The notes under the pieces are model-generated. The model had not been told where the DNA came from and made no database searches. It worked only from the letters and a program-made list of their open reading frames with translations. A program made the position numbers and the translations under genes. This document shows positions 16,388-24,886 of a stretch of 64,000 bases of DNA, piece by piece (within the stretch, counting starts at the first letter, position 1; every line of letters begins with the position of its first letter). Where the stretch lies: positions 1 through 64,000 of the forward strand of contig UBJR01000009.1 of the NCBI GenBank assembly GCA_900465675.1, read 5' to 3'. This stretch comes from Hyphomicrobiales bacterium. Its GTDB lineage: Bacteria; Pseudomonadota; Alphaproteobacteria; Rhizobiales; Rhizobiaceae.

Positions 16388-17911
16388 ATGATTCACGATT
16401 TCGAGAACGTCCTCGTCGCGTCAGGCATATCGAAATTCTTCCCCGGCGCGGTGGCGCTGGACAAGGTTGATTTCACGCTGCGCAAGGGCGAAGTGCATGC
16501 GCTGCTCGGCGAAAACGGGGCAGGCAAGTCGACACTGATCAAATGCATGACGGGCGCCTATCGCCGCGACGAAGGCACGCTGGCGCTCGATGGCAACCAC
16601 ATCGACCCTGCCGATACGCTGGCAGCCCAGAAGCTCGGCATCGGCACCGTCTATCAGGAGGTCAACCTCCTCGCCAATCTCAGCGTCGCGGAGAACCTGT
16701 TTCTCGGCCGCCAGCCGCGCCGCTTCGGCATGCTGGATATCCGCGCCATGAACCGGCAGGCGCGCAACCTGCTGGCGCAATACGGTCTTACCATCGACGT
16801 CACCGCACAGCTCGATCGCTTCTCGGTCGCCGTGCAGCAGGTGATCGCCATTGCCCGTGCCGTCGACCTGTCCGGCAAGGTCCTGATCCTCGACGAGCCG
16901 ACTGCCAGCCTGGACACCCAGGAAGTGGCGATGCTCTTCGGCATCATCAAGAACTTGAAGGAGCGGGGACTAGGCATTGTTTTCATTACTCACTTCCTTG
17001 AACAAGTCTATGAGATCAGTGATCGCATCACCGTGCTGCGCAACGGCAAGCTGGTCGGCACCCGCGACAAGGCGGAGCTGCCGCGGCAGGGGCTGATCTC
17101 GATGATGCTCGGCCGCGAACTGGCCCATGCCGAAGAGACCGCCAAGGAGCGCAGCATTGCCGCCGGCGCCGTCAAGTACCGCTTCGAAGGCTACGGCAAG
17201 CGCGGCAAGGTGAAGCCCTTCGACCTCGCTGTCCGCGTCGGCGAAGTCGTCGGTATCGCTGGCCTCCTCGGATCCGGCCGCACCGAGACCGCGGAATTGC
17301 TGTTCGGTATCGAGAATGCCGACAGCGGCAAGGCCGAAGTGGACGGCAAGCCGGTGGCGCTGGCCAATCCAAGGGCGGCGATCCGCCATGGCTTCGGCTT
17401 CTGCCCCGAGGATCGCAAGACCGATGGCATCATCGGTGACCTGTCGATCCGCGAGAATATCGCGCTGGCGCTCCAGGCGCGCCGCGGCTGGGCGAGGCCG
17501 CTGTCCCGCAGCGAGCAGAATGCTCTGGCCGACCAATATATCAAGGCCCTGGATATCCGCACCACGGACCGCGAGAAGCCGATCCGGCTACTCTCGGGTG
17601 GGAATCAGCAGAAAGCCATTCTGGCGCGCTGGCTGGCCACCAATCCGGATTTCCTGATACTCGACGAGCCGACGCGCGGTATCGATGTCGGCGCCCATGC
17701 CGAGATCATCCGGCTGATCGAAGAGCTCTGCGCCAAGGGCATGTCGCTGATCGTCATTTCCTCGGAGCTGGAGGAACTCGTCGCCTACAGCTCGCGCGTC
17801 ATCGTGCTGCGCGACCGCGAGCATATTGCCGAGCTGACCGGCGACCGCATAACCGCATCTGGCATCGTTGATGCCATTGCTGCGGCTGACAAGAAAACGG
17901 AGGATGCATGA
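16388..17911 (+). CDS. ytfR: Sugar ABC importer, ATPase with two NBDs (YtfR-like)
   Basis: A 507-residue double ATPase of the RbsA/MglA/YtfR class. The first domain has GENGAGKST at residues 41-49 and Walker B LILDEPTASLD. In place of the usual LSGGQ signature the first domain reads FSVAVQQ, as in other members of this class. The second domain has GLLGSGRTE in the Walker A position, LSGGNQQK and LILDEPTRGIDVG. It energises uptake through the two permeases encoded downstream, the first of which it overlaps by four bases. Confidence 0.9.
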   Translation: MIHDFENVLVASGISKFFPGAVALDKVDFTLRKGEVHALLGENGAGKSTLIKCMTGAYRRDEGTLALDGNHIDPADTLAAQKLGIGTVYQEVNLLANLSVAENLFLGRQPRRFGMLDIRAMNRQARNLLAQYGLTIDVTAQLDRFSVAVQQVIAIARAVDLSGKVLILDEPTASLDTQEVAMLFGIIKNLKERGLGIVFITHFLEQVYEISDRITVLRNGKLVGTRDKAELPRQGLISMMLGRELAHAEETAKERSIAAGAVKYRFEGYGKRGKVKPFDLAVRVGEVVGIAGLLGSGRTETAELLFGIENADSGKAEVDGKPVALANPRAAIRHGFGFCPEDRKTDGIIGDLSIRENIALALQARRGWARPLSRSEQNALADQYIKALDIRTTDREKPIRLLSGGNQQKAILARWLATNPDFLILDEPTRGIDVGAHAEIIRLIEELCAKGMSLIVISSELEELVAYSSRVIVLRDREHIAELTGDRITASGIVDAIAAADKKTEDA

Positions 17912-18918
17912 GTTCCTCGCTGAAGGCGCTTGCCATACGCCTGGCGCCGCAATTGATTGCGCTTGCTGTCATTCTTTTGTTGAATTTCATCATGTTCCCG
18001 CAATTTTTTAATGTCGTTATTCAAAATGACCGCCTCTATGGCAGTCTGATCGACGTGCTGAACCGCGGCGCGCCGGTGGCGCTGCTGGCGATCGGCATGA
18101 CGCTCGTGATCGCCACCAAGGGGATCGACCTCTCGGTCGGTGCCGTCATCGCCATCTGCGGCGCGGTCGCGGCTTCCTCGATCGTTTCAGGGAACTCGCT
18201 TGGCTATACGCTGGTTGCGGCGCTTGTCGTCGGTCTGCTGTGCGGCGTGTGGAATGGCTTCCTCGTCGCCGTCCTCAACATTCAGCCGATCATCGCCACA
18301 CTGGTGCTGATGGTCGCCGGACGCGGCATCGCGCAGCTGATCACCGAAGGCGTGATCATGACCTTCAACGATCCCGGCCTGATCTTCTTCGGCAGCGGCT
18401 CCTTTGCCTTCCTGCCGATGCCGGTTGTCATCTGGCTGGTGGCCGGGGCGATCGTTATCGCGTTGGTCCGCCGCACCGCTCTTGGCATGCTGGTTGAAGC
18501 AGTCGGCATAAACCGCAGAGCCAGCACGCTTTCCGGCGTTCGAACGCCCGTCCTGCTGATGGCCGTCTACATGCTGAGCGGCCTTTGCGCGGCCATCGCC
18601 GGCATCATCGTCGCCGCCGATATCAAGGGCGCGGATGCCAACAATGCGGGGCTCTGGCTGGAGCTCGACGCCATCCTGGCTGTCGTCGTCGGTGGCAACT
18701 CGCTGCTCGGCGGACGATTCAGTATTCTCGGTTCGCTGATCGGTGCGATGATCATCCAGTCGGTCAATACAGGCATCCTGCTGTCGGGCTTCCCGCCGGA
18801 GTTCAACCTCATCATCAAGGCGGTGATCATCCTGGTGATCCTGATCATCCAGTCGCCGGCGCTGCAGTCTGCCGCCGTCTTCTTCAGCCGCAAGTCCAGA
18901 GCGGAGCAGCCGAAATGA
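17908..18918 (+). CDS. ytfT: Sugar ABC importer, permease 1 (YtfT-like)
   Basis: The 336-residue polytopic protein is of the ribose/galactose permease type. It carries the conserved ATKGIDLSVGAVIAICGAVAA segment, the coupling loop GMLVEAVGINRRASTLSGV and AVVVGGNSLLGGRFS near the C-terminus. Its start and stop overlap neighbouring genes through ATGA junctions, which is typical of a stoichiometric complex. Confidence 0.88.
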   Translation: MSSSLKALAIRLAPQLIALAVILLLNFIMFPQFFNVVIQNDRLYGSLIDVLNRGAPVALLAIGMTLVIATKGIDLSVGAVIAICGAVAASSIVSGNSLGYTLVAALVVGLLCGVWNGFLVAVLNIQPIIATLVLMVAGRGIAQLITEGVIMTFNDPGLIFFGSGSFAFLPMPVVIWLVAGAIVIALVRRTALGMLVEAVGINRRASTLSGVRTPVLLMAVYMLSGLCAAIAGIIVAADIKGADANNAGLWLELDAILAVVVGGNSLLGGRFSILGSLIGAMIIQSVNTGILLSGFPPEFNLIIKAVIILVILIIQSPALQSAAVFFSRKSRAEQPK

Positions 18919-19883
18919 ATTCCCGATACCTGCCGCTGCTCGCGACCATCGTCATCTTCATCCTGGCTTATGCGGCCTGCGCGCTGCAGTACCCCAACAT
19001 GCTGTCGACGCGTGTTGCCGGAAACCTGCTCACCGACAATGCCTTTCTCGGCATCGCCGCCGTCGGCATGACCTTCGTCATCATTTCCGGCGGCATCGAT
19101 CTGTCGATCGGTTCGGTCATCGCCTTCACTGGCGTCTTCCTCGCCGTCATCCTGCGCGACACCTCCATTCACCCGCTGCTCGCCTTCGTGCTGGTGCTTG
19201 TTATCACCACCGTCTTCGGCGGGCTGATGGGCGCGGTGATCCACTATCTGAAGATGCCGCCCTTCATCGTCACGCTCGCCGGCATGTTCCTGGCGCGCGG
19301 CATGTCCTATGTGCTGTCGATCGACAGCATCCCGATCGAGCATGACTACTATTCGACGCTGACCAGCATCTACTACCGCCTTCCGGGCGGTGGCCGCCTG
19401 ACGCTGATCGGCGGCATCATGCTCATCGTCTTCATCGCCGGTATCGTCATCGCCCACCGCACCCGCTTCGGCGCCAACGTCTATGCGCTTGGCGGCGGAG
19501 TGCAGACGGCCGAGCTGATGGGGGTTCCGGTCGCCAAGACGACCATCCAGATCTACGCGCTTTCGGGCTTTCTGGCGGGCCTATCCGGAATCGTTTTTTC
19601 GCTCTATACGTCGGCCGGTTATTCCCTTGCAGCGGTGGGCGTCGAGCTCGATGCCATCGCAGCGGTCGTCATCGGAGGGACGCTGCTGACTGGGGGTGCA
19701 GGATTTGTAGCAGGGACCTTTATCGGTCTCCTGATACAGGGGCTCATTCAGACATACATCACCTTCGACGGGACCCTGTCGAGCTGGTGGACGAAGATCT
19801 TGATCGGGCTTCTGCTCTTCGCATTCATTCTGATGCAGAAGGCCATTCTGTTCCTTTCCAGCCTGAACAAGAGGTATGCCTGA
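18915..19883 (+). CDS. yjfF: Sugar ABC importer, permease 2 (YjfF-like)
   Basis: A 322-residue permease with GMTFVIISGGIDLSIGSVIAF, the coupling region NVYALGGGVQTAELMGV and AVVIGGTLLTGGAGFVAGT. It pairs with YtfT to form the channel. The start is the ATG overlapping the preceding stop codon. Fifteen bases separate it from the regulator gene, so the regulator is probably in the same transcript. Confidence 0.88.
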   Translation: MNSRYLPLLATIVIFILAYAACALQYPNMLSTRVAGNLLTDNAFLGIAAVGMTFVIISGGIDLSIGSVIAFTGVFLAVILRDTSIHPLLAFVLVLVITTVFGGLMGAVIHYLKMPPFIVTLAGMFLARGMSYVLSIDSIPIEHDYYSTLTSIYYRLPGGGRLTLIGGIMLIVFIAGIVIAHRTRFGANVYALGGGVQTAELMGVPVAKTTIQIYALSGFLAGLSGIVFSLYTSAGYSLAAVGVELDAIAAVVIGGTLLTGGAGFVAGTFIGLLIQGLIQTYITFDGTLSSWWTKILIGLLLFAFILMQKAILFLSSLNKRYA

Positions 19884-19898
19884 CGGAGGACGTGTTGC

Positions 19899-20651
19899 TT
19901 GCGCAACAGAATGATTGATACCCGCAGAACGGGGCGGAAGACACGGACAAGCCACGCACAGGTCGTGGACGAGCTTGGCAGGGCCATGGTCGCCGGAACC
20001 TATCCGGTCGGCTCGATCCTGCCCGGCGACGTGGAGCTCGCCCAGCGCTTCAAGGTTTCCCGCACGGTGCTTCGCGAAACCATGAAGACGCTTGCCGCCA
20101 AGGGTATGGTCGTTGCCAAGGCGCGCGTCGGAACGCGTGTGACGGAGAAGAACCTCTGGAACATGTTCGACAGCGAAATCATCGCCTGGCATTTCGATAA
20201 CGGCGCCACCGAAGAATTCCTGCTGCAGCTCTACGATATCCGCCTGGCATTCGAGCCCTTCGCGGCTGGCCTCGTCGCCGAGCGCGCCACCGGCGATGAT
20301 ATCGCGCATCTGCGCGAACTGGCTCTCGTCATGGCCGAACCCGGCCACACCACCGAGAGCTTGGCGCTTGCCGACCTCCGGTTCCATCTGGCGGTTGCCG
20401 ATGCCTCGCACAATCCCTTCATGCGCACGCTCGGCAGCCTGATCGAGGCAGCCCTTGTCGGCATGTTCCGCATCAGCACACCGCCATCGCAGAACGGCTT
20501 CTCGAATATCGCCGATACCCATATGCGGATCGTCGATGCGATCGCCGCCGGCGATGTCGCCGGTGCCCGCAAGGCGATGGAAGACGTCATCATCGATGGT
20601 CGCGATCACGTCCACGAAGCCTTCCTCACGATGAGCCGCGCCTCGGCCTAG
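19899..20651 (+). CDS. GntR-family regulator of the sugar operon, FCD subfamily
   Basis: The 250-residue protein has a FadR-type winged helix ([21 protein letters not shown], then [21 protein letters not shown]) and a C-terminal FCD domain with conserved His and Asp residues that usually bind a metal and an acid ligand. It looks like the DgoR/LgoR branch regulating sugar-acid genes. It starts at a TTG eight bases after GGAGGA; the ATG at 19911 lies too far from that site. It most probably represses the ytfQ-type operon and itself. Confidence 0.82.
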   Translation: MRNRMIDTRRTGRKTRTSHAQVVDELGRAMVAGTYPVGSILPGDVELAQRFKVSRTVLRETMKTLAAKGMVVAKARVGTRVTEKNLWNMFDSEIIAWHFDNGATEEFLLQLYDIRLAFEPFAAGLVAERATGDDIAHLRELALVMAEPGHTTESLALADLRFHLAVADASHNPFMRTLGSLIEAALVGMFRISTPPSQNGFSNIADTHMRIVDAIAAGDVAGARKAMEDVIIDGRDHVHEAFLTMSRASA

Positions 20652-20742
20652 CGGCGTAATCCATTTTTCATCTTTGTCGCCGCTTCGCCTTGCTGCTATG
20701 TCACAGCAAAAGCGTCGAACAACGGATTCCCGGAGCCTGCAT

Positions 20743-22104
20743 ATGGAACGCACCTGCCTTGCCGTCATCCTCGCCGCCGGTGACAGCACCCGCATGAAGT
20801 CTTCGAAGTCGAAGGTTCTGCATCCGGTGGCCAACCGGCCGATGATCGCCCATGTGGTCGATGCCGTGTCGAAGGCCGGCATTTCGTCGGTCGCGCTCGT
20901 CGTCGGCCGCGATGCCGACGAAGTGGCAAAAGCCGCATCGGTCAGCGGCGTTGCCGTCGAGGCGCATCTGCAAAAGGAGCGGCTTGGGACCGGTCATGCG
21001 GTGCTCGCTGCCCGCGAGGCGATCGCCCGCGGCTATGACGACATCCTAGTCACCTATGGCGATGTTCCGCTGCAGACCGATGGACCGCTGAAGGCGGCGC
21101 GTCAGGGGCTCGCCGATGGCAGCGACATCGTCGTCATCGGCTTCCATACCGATAAGCCGACCGGCTATGGTCGTCTGCTGGTCAAGGACGGCGAACTCAT
21201 TGCCATCCGCGAAGAGAAGGACGCGACCGATGCCGAGCGCACCGTAAACTGGTGCAACAGCGGCCTGATGGCCATCAACGGCCGCAAGGCGCTGGATCTG
21301 CTTTCCCGGATCGGCAACAGCAATGCCAAGGGCGAATACTATCTGACCGACCTCGTAGAGATCGCCCGTTCGCTGGGCGGCCGGGTCACGGCCGTCGATG
21401 CGCCGGAAGTCGAGATGACCGGCTGCAACAATCGCGCCGAGCTCGCCAATATCGAGCGTCTCTGGCAGGAGCGCCGCCGCCACGAACTGATGCTGTCAGG
21501 CGTGTCGATGATCGCGCCTGAAACTGTCTTCCTGTCGCACGACACTGTGATCGGCCAGGATGCGTTGATCGAACCGAACGTCATCTTCGGACCCGGTGTG
21601 ACGATCGACAGCGGCGCCGTCATTCACGCCTTCTCGCATATCGAGGGCGCCCATGTCAGCGCCGGCGCGACGGTCGGCCCGTTTGCACGCCTGCGCCCCG
21701 GCGCCGATCTCGGCGAGGGCTCGAAGGTCGGCAATTTCTGCGAAGTGAAGAATGGCAAGATCGCCGAGGGCGCCAAGGTCAACCATCTGACCTATATCGG
21801 CGACGCCGTCGTCGGCGCTCACACCAATATCGGGGCAGGGACCATCACCTGCAATTACGATGGGGTGAACAAGCACGAGACCAGGATCGGTGCCAACGCC
21901 TTCATTGGGTCGAACAGTTCGCTGGTCGCACCTGTCCGGATTGGGGATGGCGCCTACATTGCGTCTGGCAGCGTCATCACCGATGATGTTCCGGACGAAG
22001 CGCTTGCATTTGGACGTGCGCGCCAGGAAATAAAGCCGGAGCGTGCGAAGGTTTTGCGCGAGCGGGCGCTGGCGATCAAGGCTCAGAAGAAGGCCAAGGG
22101 CTGA
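20743..22104 (+). CDS. glmU: Bifunctional GlmU: GlcN-1-P acetyltransferase / UDP-GlcNAc pyrophosphorylase
   Basis: The 453-residue cytoplasmic enzyme makes UDP-GlcNAc for peptidoglycan and lipid A. The N-terminal nucleotidyltransferase starts [15 protein letters not shown], and the C-terminal left-handed beta-helix carries hexapeptide repeats and the acetyltransferase segment [13 protein letters not shown]. The pyrophosphorylase loop reads GDSTRM where most enzymes have GxGTRM. Length is normal. The start at 20743 follows CGGAG. The next enzyme gene of the same pathway, glmS, lies 100 bases on. Confidence 0.97.
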   Translation: MERTCLAVILAAGDSTRMKSSKSKVLHPVANRPMIAHVVDAVSKAGISSVALVVGRDADEVAKAASVSGVAVEAHLQKERLGTGHAVLAAREAIARGYDDILVTYGDVPLQTDGPLKAARQGLADGSDIVVIGFHTDKPTGYGRLLVKDGELIAIREEKDATDAERTVNWCNSGLMAINGRKALDLLSRIGNSNAKGEYYLTDLVEIARSLGGRVTAVDAPEVEMTGCNNRAELANIERLWQERRRHELMLSGVSMIAPETVFLSHDTVIGQDALIEPNVIFGPGVTIDSGAVIHAFSHIEGAHVSAGATVGPFARLRPGADLGEGSKVGNFCEVKNGKIAEGAKVNHLTYIGDAVVGAHTNIGAGTITCNYDGVNKHETRIGANAFIGSNSSLVAPVRIGDGAYIASGSVITDDVPDEALAFGRARQEIKPERAKVLRERALAIKAQKKAKG

Positions 22105-22204
22105 GTTACGGGCCGAAATCCAAAGTGACCGCCTGACCGATTGAGAAATAAGAATAAATCGATAGGAGTGGCGTCACTATTTCGAAGCGGTTGGGGATAA
22201 TTTC

Positions 22205-24031
22205 ATGTGTGGTATTGTTGGGATCGTCGGTAGCAAGCCGGTTGCCGGGCGTCTGGTCGATGCGCTGAAGCGCCTGGAATACCGGGGCTATGACTCGGCC
22301 GGTGTCGCCACGGTCCATGACGGCGTGATGGATCGCCGCCGGGCCGAGGGCAAGCTGTTCAATCTTGAGAAGCGCCTTGATTCGGAGCCGCTCGATGGCA
22401 CTGTTGGCATCGCTCACACCCGCTGGGCAACGCACGGGGTTCCGAATGAAACCAATGCCCATCCGCATTTCGTCGGCGGCGTCGCCGTCGTTCATAACGG
22501 CATCATCGAGAACTTCTCGGAAATTCGCGATCACCTGACCGCCGAAGGTTCGGTCTTCGAAAGCCAGACCGATACCGAGGTCATCGCCCACCTGATGGCG
22601 AAATATCTGCGCGAAGGCCTGCAGCCGCAGGCAGCACTGCTGAAGATGCTGAACCGCGTCACTGGTGCCTTCGCGCTGGCCGTCATGCTGAAGGATCATC
22701 CGAACACCATCATGGCTGCCCGCTCAGGCCCGCCGCTCGCCATCGGTCACGGCAAGGGCGAGATGTTCCTGGGGTCGGATGCCATCGCGCTATCTCCCTT
22801 CACCAGCGAGATCACCTACCTCGTCGACGGCGACTGCGCGATCATCAGCCGCGACGGCGCGACGATCCTCGATTTCAGCGGCAACGTCGTAAAGCGCCCG
22901 CGCCAGATTTCCCAGGCAACAGCCTATGTCGTCGATAAGGGCAATCACCGCCACTTCATGGAGAAGGAAATCTACGAGCAGCCGGAGGTCATCTCCCACG
23001 CGCTTAGCCACTACGTAAACTTCGCCGACAACACTGTCGGCGCCAACGCCGCAGGTATCGATTTCAAGTCGGTCAGCAGCCTGGCGATCTCCGCCTGCGG
23101 CACGGCCTATCTTGCCGGCCTCGTCGGCAAATACTGGTTCGAGCGCTATGCGCGCCTGCCTGTCGAGATCGACGTCGCCTCGGAGTTCCGCTACCGCGAA
23201 ATGCCGCTTCAACCGACACAGGCCGCGCTCTTCATCTCCCAGTCAGGCGAGACCGCCGATACGCTGGCATCGCTGCGCTACTGCAAGGAAAACGGCCTGA
23301 AGATCGGCGCCGTTGTCAACGTCCGGGAATCGACGATCGCCCGTGAATCCGATGCCGTCTTCCCGATCATGGCCGGTCTGGAAATCGGCGTTGCCTCGAC
23401 CAAGGCCTTCACCTGCCAGCTGGCCGTGCTTGCCTCGCTGGCACTCGGCGCCGCCAAGGCTCGTGGCACGCTGACCGCCAAGGACGAAAAGGAGCTCGTC
23501 AAGCATCTGGCCGAGATGCCGCGCATCATGAGCCGCGTGCTGAACCTCATCCAGCCGCAGATGGAGAGCCTATCCCGCGAACTCTCGAAGTGCCGCGACG
23601 TGCTTTATCTCGGCCGTGGCACCAGCTTCCCGTTGGCGATGGAGGGTGCGCTGAAGCTCAAGGAAATTTCCTATATCCACGCCGAAGGCTATGCGGCGGG
23701 CGAACTCAAGCATGGTCCGATCGCGCTGATCGACGAGAACATGCCCGTCATCGTTATCGCGCCATACGATCGCTTCTTCGAGAAGACGGTCTCCAACATG
23801 CAGGAAGTTGCTGCCCGCGGCGGCCGCATCATCTTCATCACCGATGAAGCAGGCGCGGGTGCCTCCAAGCTGCCGACCATGGCGACGATCACGCTTCCGA
23901 ATGTCGATGAGATCATCGCCCCGATGATCTTCTCGCTGCCGATCCAGCTGCTCGCCTATCACACGGCCGTCTTCATGGGCACCGATGTCGATCAGCCGCG
24001 CAACCTTGCCAAGTCGGTCACGGTGGAGTGA
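22205..24031 (+). CDS. glmS: Glutamine--fructose-6-phosphate aminotransferase
   Basis: The 608-residue enzyme makes glucosamine-6-phosphate from fructose-6-phosphate and glutamine, the first step of the amino-sugar pathway. After Met removal the catalytic Cys is at the N-terminus (MCGIVGIVG). The glutaminase domain has the HTRWATHG and HNGIIEN motifs, followed by two SIS sugar-isomerase domains, and the C-terminus ends DQPRNLAKSVTVE as in all GlmS. No glmS ribozyme-like structure is evident in the 100-base leader. Confidence 0.97.
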   Translation: MCGIVGIVGSKPVAGRLVDALKRLEYRGYDSAGVATVHDGVMDRRRAEGKLFNLEKRLDSEPLDGTVGIAHTRWATHGVPNETNAHPHFVGGVAVVHNGIIENFSEIRDHLTAEGSVFESQTDTEVIAHLMAKYLREGLQPQAALLKMLNRVTGAFALAVMLKDHPNTIMAARSGPPLAIGHGKGEMFLGSDAIALSPFTSEITYLVDGDCAIISRDGATILDFSGNVVKRPRQISQATAYVVDKGNHRHFMEKEIYEQPEVISHALSHYVNFADNTVGANAAGIDFKSVSSLAISACGTAYLAGLVGKYWFERYARLPVEIDVASEFRYREMPLQPTQAALFISQSGETADTLASLRYCKENGLKIGAVVNVRESTIARESDAVFPIMAGLEIGVASTKAFTCQLAVLASLALGAAKARGTLTAKDEKELVKHLAEMPRIMSRVLNLIQPQMESLSRELSKCRDVLYLGRGTSFPLAMEGALKLKEISYIHAEGYAAGELKHGPIALIDENMPVIVIAPYDRFFEKTVSNMQEVAARGGRIIFITDEAGAGASKLPTMATITLPNVDEIIAPMIFSLPIQLLAYHTAVFMGTDVDQPRNLAKSVTVE

Positions 24032-24040
24032 ACCCCGAAA

Positions 24041-24065
24041 TCCCCGGACGAGGCTTGTCCGGGGA
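24041..24065 (+). other. Stem-loop after glmS
   Basis: TCCCCGGAC pairs with GTCCGGGGA around a seven-base loop, ten bases after the glmS stop. There is no T tract. It may reduce read-through into the downstream DUF502 gene or protect the glmS mRNA 3' end. Confidence 0.6.
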
Positions 24066-24151
24066 ACCGAATTCTGGCAGCTTCGTTTCGAAGGTACGGG
24101 GGAGCGCCGGATCACGAAAGCCGATAGACTCAAGGGAGTTCATCGCCAGCG

Positions 24152-24886
24152 ATGACGAACAAGATTCCCCGTTTGCCGATTGCAACGCGCATCAGAAACA
24201 ACTTCCTCGCGGGCCTCATCATCTGCGCGCCGATCGCCATTACCCTGTGGCTGACATGGTCTGTCGTGCGCTGGGCAGACAGCTGGGTGAAACCCTATAT
24301 TCCGGCCCGTTATGATCCGGACAGCTATCTGAATTTCGCGGTCCCTGGTTCCGGCCTGCTGATCGCGATGATCTTCATCACCATCATCGGTTTTCTCGGC
24401 AAGAACCTGATCGGCCAGACGATCGTGCAGTTCAGCGAATCGCTGGTGCGCCGCGTGCCGCTGGTGCGCAGCATCTATAAGAGCGTGAAGCAGATCTTCG
24501 AGACGGTGCTCAAGGAACGCAGCAACTCCTTCAAGAAGGTCGGGCTGATCGAATATCCGAGCGCCGGACTCTGGTCGCTGGTGTTCATCGCCACCGATGC
24601 CAAGGGCGAGATCGCCTCGAAGTTCAATGCCATGGGCAAGGATATGGTCAGCGTCTTCCTGCCGCCGACGCCGGTGCCGACCGCCGGCTTCCTGATCTTC
24701 GTGCCGCGTGAAAAGATCGTCGTGCTGGATATGAGTGCCGAGGACGGCGCCAAGCTGCTGATTTCGGGTGGCCTGGTCACGCCCGAACATCTGCCGGTCA
24801 TACCGGGCGCCGAGCCGCAGCCGAACGTCAAGCCGAAGCTCTCAGCCCGCGTGAAGAAAGCGGATCGCCTCATCGCGCCGGAATAG
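24152..24886 (+). CDS. DUF502 family inner-membrane protein
   Basis: The 244-residue protein has two transmembrane helices near the N-terminus (about residues 18-40 and 68-90) and a soluble C-terminal domain with the family motif VRRVPLVRSIYKSVKQ and later PTPVPTAGFLIFVP. The family is widespread in proteobacteria and plants (COV-like proteins) but has no settled function. Its 3' end overlaps the 3' end of the convergent recG gene by 45 bases. Confidence 0.85.
   Translation: MTNKIPRLPIATRIRNNFLAGLIICAPIAITLWLTWSVVRWADSWVKPYIPARYDPDSYLNFAVPGSGLLIAMIFITIIGFLGKNLIGQTIVQFSESLVRRVPLVRSIYKSVKQIFETVLKERSNSFKKVGLIEYPSAGLWSLVFIATDAKGEIASKFNAMGKDMVSVFLPPTPVPTAGFLIFVPREKIVVLDMSAEDGAKLLISGGLVTPEHLPVIPGAEPQPNVKPKLSARVKKADRLIAPE

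Noticed and set aside
22105..22204. glmS ribozyme or riboswitch in the glmU-glmS gap
   Set aside because: The gap is only 100 bases and shows no pseudoknot-type core. The ribozyme is also not expected in this group.
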